In this document: piece after piece, positions 59,699 to 64,000 of the stretch
Layout of the letters: the number at the start of each line of letters is the position of its first letter
How positions within the stretch are numbered: position 1 is the stretch's first letter
Position numbers and translations under genes: made by a program
NCBI RefSeq assembly: GCF_000208745.1
Contig: NC_030855.1
Coordinates: 7,202,166 to 7,266,165 of the forward strand
DNA from: Theobroma cacao
Lineage: Eukaryota; Streptophyta; Magnoliopsida; Malvales; Malvaceae
Reading direction: 5' to 3'
DNA: 64,000 nt
The notes under the pieces: model-generated
Told to the model about the DNA's origin: nothing
The model's input: the letters and a program-made list of their open reading frames with translations, nothing else
Database searches by the model: none

Positions 59699-60962
59699 AT
59701 GGCTCGTTCCCTTTCCCAAACCGTAATCAAGCTCAGCCTCGTCACCAAACCGCGTCCTTCTTCTCGTCTCCTTCCCCTCCGAACCCTCTCCAATCAACCC
59801 AACCACTCCGACCCCTCCGATCCTTCCTCCGACACTTCCTCCTCCGATCCGCTTCTGCAGAAACTCGAAGACGCCATCCACCGGATCATCGTACGCCGTT
59901 CAGCACCCGATTGGCTCCCTTTCATCCCCGGGTCCTCTTACTGGGTCCCGCCATCCACGGCCCAATCCTACGGCCTGGCCCAGCTCGTTGAAAAATTGGC
60001 TAATCCATTGACCCCGGAGGAGTCCATGTCAACCACCACCGTCCGAGGTTGGCCGTCTTCCGAGTATTTCATCAAAGGTAAATTTCAATTACGAATTGCT
60101 TACTAATTTTGGTTCATTTCTCTCTTTCAATTTTGTGTTGGATTCGGTCTTTTTAAGGGCAAAAAATAACCCTCTGATTAAAATTGAAATTCAATGACCC
60201 GACCCGATGCTTTTTCTTATGACTACTATAATAACGTTTAATCATTTAAGTAGGCTCCCGCTTGGTTGTTGCTTTTAAGGTTTACCAATTCAATCTTGGC
60301 ATGTATACTTATTTAGATTTGGTCTTTTTGACTGGATAAATTCTTTATTAATGGGCATTGGGCATCTCTTAATGGGATTTCGTCGTTGTTTTAGGCCTAG
60401 TATGGCTTTGCGATTGCCATTGAAAATCAGTGATTGATATGAAAAGTTGCGTTTGAGAGGAATCTCACCGCTAATCAGAGCAGTAGGTAAGAACCTACTT
60501 TTGTGATTGAGAGAAAATACTCTGTAGTCGTAATTTTTAACAGTAAATTTTACCTTATTAGCGTTGTTTGCAATCAAATGCAACGCAGAACGAGGCCACA
60601 AGGAGTAACTACTGACCCTTTTACTTATCAATGTGCCACTCTGTTTTGTGCTTACCTATTTTCCGAACAAGTTAGCAGATGATAGGGTTTCACAAGAAAG
60701 TTTGAGCTTTTGAGATGTTTATTTTGTTGATGTTCGTTCTTGTTACGTTTCCCAGCAGTCATATAGCTGCTGTGCCTGTGGCTAGATTTGTCTTCAATGA
60801 GATTATATGGGGCACCTGCATAAGATCCCTTTCTAATTTCCTAAATTTTTATGAGTGGCAGAATATAATGTTCTCTACGACATTTCAGGTGGAACCCCAC
60901 ATTCAGTGGAGTTAAACACATCTTCAAATACTGCATCTAAATCTGAGGATGAGGAAGGATGA
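59699..60962 (+). CDS. Conserved plant protein of unknown function, probably organellar
   Basis: Predicted 150 residues from exons 59699-60077 and 60889-60962, joined AAAG|GT...CAG|GT in phase 1. The N-terminus (MARSLSQTVIKLSLVTKPRP, then SSRLLPLRTLSN) is rich in Arg, Ser and Leu with no acidic residue, as in mitochondrial or plastid transit peptides. A Ser/Asp linker follows, then the likely conserved core: LLQKLEDAIHRIIVRRSAPD, WLPFIPGSSYWVPP, LAQLVEKLANPLTPEE and VRGWPSSEYFIKG, and an acidic tail ending SEDEEG. ATG 59699 was chosen because the longer open frame to 59627 has no ATG and lies in the leader. I recognise it as a small plant-specific protein but know no function. It is GC-richer than its surroundings. 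An additional GT-AG intron (60995-61112) seems to lie in its 3' untranslated region. Confidence 0.82.
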
Positions 60963-61450
60963 TTCCATGCCTATTGCAAATAGTAGCATCTGGGGTGAGT
61001 TATAATTTACCTCTCTCATGAATATTTTGTATGTCTATTAGATGAGAGGAATTTTTGACTGGTTTTATAAAGTTATTTATTGATTATCAATTATGGGTAA
61101 TGAGATTTGCAGGCTCATCTAGAATTGTGAAGTTGCGGAGGCGAGGAGTGAGGAGTGAGGAGTGAGAAGTAGTTTCGTTGACAAGGAGGACTTTCAGTTA
61201 GGTTGGAGGAGCTGTACAGATGCAATATGGCTGGTGGAGAAGCAATAAATTCTTTTTAAACTTTCACAGCTGAAAACGATTCTGTATTTTATGTACTTTA
61301 AAGAGGTATGAATTCTTGGTTAGAGTATAAGTTAGATATGTAACATTCTATGTGAAGCCTCAAGTATGATGTAACTCATCTGGATTAGCTCAATATTCAG
61401 CTTTTCTTTAGTGTAAATACACAAATCTTTGTGAATACGGGTTGTATCAT
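60963..61450 (+). other. 3' untranslated region of the 150-residue gene
   Basis: After the TGA at 60960-60962 a likely untranslated intron runs from GGTGAGT (60995) to TTTGCAG (61112). A short GAGGAGT/GAGTGAG tandem tract (61139-61170) follows. No polyadenylation signal stands out in the AT-rich sequence near 61300-61440. Confidence 0.55.
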
Positions 61451-61654
61451 TCTTCTCTTAGTTTGACATCACTTGCAACGTTATGATGCAATATGCATCA
61501 TAGTAATCCAAGTTTCTCCCAAAGTATGATACATAAGAGGAAGCAGGAATAGTATTATTGTTTCTGTTCTCAACAATGGTCTAAAGTCTATAGGAGTGAG
61601 ATTATTTCTTTCTTTTCTTATTTTTAAAGACTAATAAAAGTTATCGGTGTCTAT
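61451..61654. other. Short intergenic stretch
   Basis: No gene or repeat recognised. Confidence 0.4.
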
Positions 61655-61985
61655 GCCTTGTGTTATTGTGTTATTGTGTCATGTAAACTTAAACTATAAC
61701 AGATTAATAGGTTGACACGAAAACGATATAATTAATTATTCTTATTAAAATCTTAATAAGAACACAACACATGTTAATATACATTTAGTTTGTTGAAACA
61801 CGATACAATTAACTCATTTAGATATGTTTAATTTATTTAAATATAAATAATAATTTATTTTAATATTTTAAATATTGACAATTCATAATTGATTTCAAAC
61901 TGGTTAGAAAAATTGAATAATGTGGATTAACTTGTTATTACAATTAATTAACGTGTGTAAATATGTGATATACATTTGGAAATGT
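61655..61985. mobile_element. ACACG-motif element, third copy
   Basis: GTGTTATTGTGTTATTGTGT at the left, GGTTGACACGAAAACGATAT, AACACAACACATGTTAATAT and TTGAAACACGATACAATTAA in the middle, AATTAACGTGTGTAAATATG at the right. This matches the style of 17283-17475 and 58165-58325. There is an internal TTCTTATTAAAATCTTAATA, then AGAA inverted repeat near 61740. Confidence 0.5.
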
Positions 61986-63942
61986 TGCGATACATCACAA
62001 ACAAAAAGCAAAAATAAAAAGAGGTGTCTAGTTATTTTCGCCCAACCCTTTCTCTCAGCACTTTTTCTCCCTTTCTCTCTCTAAAAACTCAAAACCCTAA
62101 CCCCAAATTGATTTCTAAAGTCATTTGAGGCTATTTGGAGCTCGAGAAACCATCCTGGAGGTGAGATTCAATGTTTTTACTTATTATTTTTCAATTTAAT
62201 CGATTAATAACTTCAAAATCTGATTTTTTCCAAATTTAGTAATTTTCCCTTATGGTTTGGATAGGAGAATTTGAAGTTAAGACTCGCACAATCCAACTTC
62301 TAAGGTATGGGTTTAGCTCGTTAATGAAGAATTTGAGCTTAAATAGTTGAATTGCTAAGATTTGATTAATTGTGAAAAAACTGACATTTTTCAAAAGCTA
62401 GAAATAATTAATATTTTCATGTTCTGATGTGTTTGAGGGGGGAAATGAATGTATCAACTCGTTGGCAAGCTAGATGACGATTAGGGGTTAAGATCAAAGC
62501 TTGGTTGGGAGTACCTCTAATTTTTCACTGTAAGTGAGTTTAAATAAAATGTATGTAATGCATGACGCATGATAGATGCACTGCCATGGTATTAGAATGA
62601 AATATGTATGCCTAGACGAATGAACCTAGGCTAGAGATCAATATATATGTATATGTATATATACGAATTGTGTGTGATTGTGTGCTGTGTTGTGAGCCAC
62701 ATGGGTGGCCTATGTTGTGTGTGTTTAGACTAAGATGTCTAGAGGCTATGATGAACCTGTGAGACTTTGACCTTTATAGACTCGTAAAAGGAAGTATACG
62801 CGATATCCCTGATCAATGGTAATTTCGTCATTTCCTTAATAAGCCCATAAAAGTAAGATTTTTAAACAATATTATGGCCTAAGTAGGCCTAAGGCATAAA
62901 TGGATGATGAAATTAGGGGTAAAATGAAAAAGAAACAAAAATTTTGATGATTTTCACAATAGGGGCAAAATGGTCATTTTTCACCTTTAGTTAAAATTTT
63001 AAGTTTTCATGAACCCGAGTATGTCTAGACCATTATGGACCTTGTCCCGGTGTCAAAGGAGTAAAAAGATTTCATAAAAAGTTGGAGGAGAGTAAGTTAA
63101 TTGGTGGAGGGGCATTTTGGTAATTTAAGTGGAATGGATAAGATTGGCTATAAATATCTTTCTTCCAGCAGCTTCTTCTCTCATTTTCCAGTAGCTTATT
63201 CTTCTTCCTCCTTCTTCTCTTTCACGTTGCTTTCAACCTACATGGAAGCTTGATATGGAACTTGCATGATTTTCTCTCTCTAACTCTAGTTTTCATACCT
63301 TTGTGCCCTTATGACTAGAACCTTTGTATTCTTCCACTCTCTCTCCTTAAAACCCTTGAAAAATCTTATTTTCATACTTTCTCTCGCTAGTTGGGCGTTT
63401 TAGAGAAAGAAAGAGAGAATTACCTCATTTGTTTGGAGGCTATTGGAAGAGAATTCAACTACAAAGAAACCCTATGGTGAGTAATGAACCAAGCTTGATT
63501 TTTAGCTGTGAAAAATGGCTAGTAATTGGGATTATGAGCTGTTTTATTGTTGAGTATGTTCATTCTTTTTTTTAATGATTAAGATAGTGAACATAAATAG
63601 CCATTTAATGTGGCAATTGAAAGCTAGCTAAGAGATAGCTTTTAGGGTTTATAGTATGTGAATTGACCTATTGCTTATGCTAATGTGATCCTAGGTTCTA
63701 ATGAAGTCTCATCCTTCCAATTGGATCATTAGGGGAATTAAAGTCAGCTAAAGGCTCAACAATAAATCGGTGAGTGAACTGTATTCAAAACTTTTTTTAG
63801 GGATATAATGTATTTGCCAAACATTTGAATGGATTATCTAGCTTTTCATAAAAACAAGTGCCTTGGGAACAAGCTTTTGATAAATTGTCTCCATGTTGTG
63901 ACATGTCACTATTATTGATTTATGCACTACCACATTGTGTTG

Positions 63943-63947
<5 letters not shown>
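61986..63947 (+). mobile_element. LTR-like sequence, truncated by the window edge
   Basis: Shares the AGGGGTAAAATGGTCATTT-type phrase (about 62944-62985), the TGCATGACGCATGATAGATG-type start and the transcript-like order of the 3-kb solo LTR family. It also has its own TATA box (GGCTATAAATATC, near 63150), followed by a C/T-rich leader (TTCTTCTTCCTCCTTCTTCT). A second leader-like block with TCTCTCTCTAAAAACTCAAA, then CCCTAACCCC lies at 62070-62105. No protein frame is present. The right end lies beyond the window and the left end was not resolved, so more than one element may be involved. Confidence 0.45.

Positions 63948-64000
<53 letters not shown>
63948..64000. repeat. (TA)n microsatellite at the window end
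   Basis: An uninterrupted TA run of 53 bases up to the last base. It continues beyond the window. Confidence 0.95.

Noticed and set aside
59578..59991. 137-residue frame overlapping the 150-residue gene
   Set aside because: A different frame of the same GC-richer exon; it is Pro/Arg/Ser-rich without splice continuity, while the other frame joins cleanly to exon 2.
1..64000. CRISPR array, bacterial defence island or operon
   Set aside because: The tandem arrays have no spacer/repeat structure, the genes are intron-containing and the DNA is clearly plant nuclear.

Overview
The window is AT-rich plant nuclear DNA, most likely from a eudicot. Its genes have GT-AG introns and plant-specific or plant-type products, and most of the sequence is transposable-element debris. 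I can support four protein-coding genes that look intact. (1) A cysteine-rich receptor-like kinase (CRK, DUF26 type) lies on the + strand at 21408-28123 in eight exons. (2) A 110-residue proline/serine-rich protein with a Cys-rich C-terminus lies on the + strand at 47988-48853 in two exons. (3) The Mediator subunit MED8 lies on the - strand at 49946-57531 in twelve exons, with polyglutamine tracts. (4) A 150-residue, probably organelle-targeted protein of unknown function lies on the + strand at 59699-60962 in two coding exons. For all four the splice phases were added up by hand and give open reading frames. No RNA gene, CRISPR array or bacterial feature was seen.

Layout. Positions 1-6.5 kb hold a decayed Mutator-like (MULE) transposase gene, split inside its SWIM zinc finger by a 3.1-kb solo LTR with a CCATT target duplication. 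Positions 6.7-9.2 kb are a cluster of small repeats: a terminal-inverted-repeat MITE, a perfect 47-bp duplication, a foldback with about 110-bp arms, and a higher-order minisatellite. Positions 10-17.5 kb contain an LTR remnant, an RNase H-like fragment, a 2.06-kb solo LTR with a GTATG duplication, a probable endogenous pararetrovirus relic and an ACACG-rich element. The CRK gene follows at 21.4-28.1 kb; its 3.76-kb fourth intron carries three copies of one MITE family.

Positions 28-47.3 kb are nested transposons. They include a hAT transposase C-terminus, a second copy of the 3-kb solo LTR in the opposite orientation (TCTTT duplication), several LTRs of a roughly 1.5-1.6 kb family beginning TGATAA (one a clean solo LTR with a TGGCT duplication), a broken plant transposon protein ORF and a Ty1/copia gag relic. 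Positions 47.5-61.5 kb form a gene-rich island. Here the small proline-rich gene and MED8 converge, while MED8 and the 150-residue gene are divergent and about 2.2 kb apart. The last 2 kb look like another LTR-type sequence running into a TA microsatellite at the window edge.

The genes do not form a pathway: one acts in transcription (MED8), one in cell-surface signalling (CRK) and two are uncharacterised. I found no convincing new biological system. The points most worth following are the two uncharacterised small proteins, the nested-insertion history with intact target duplications, the minisatellite at 8.6-9.2 kb and the MITE-loaded CRK intron.
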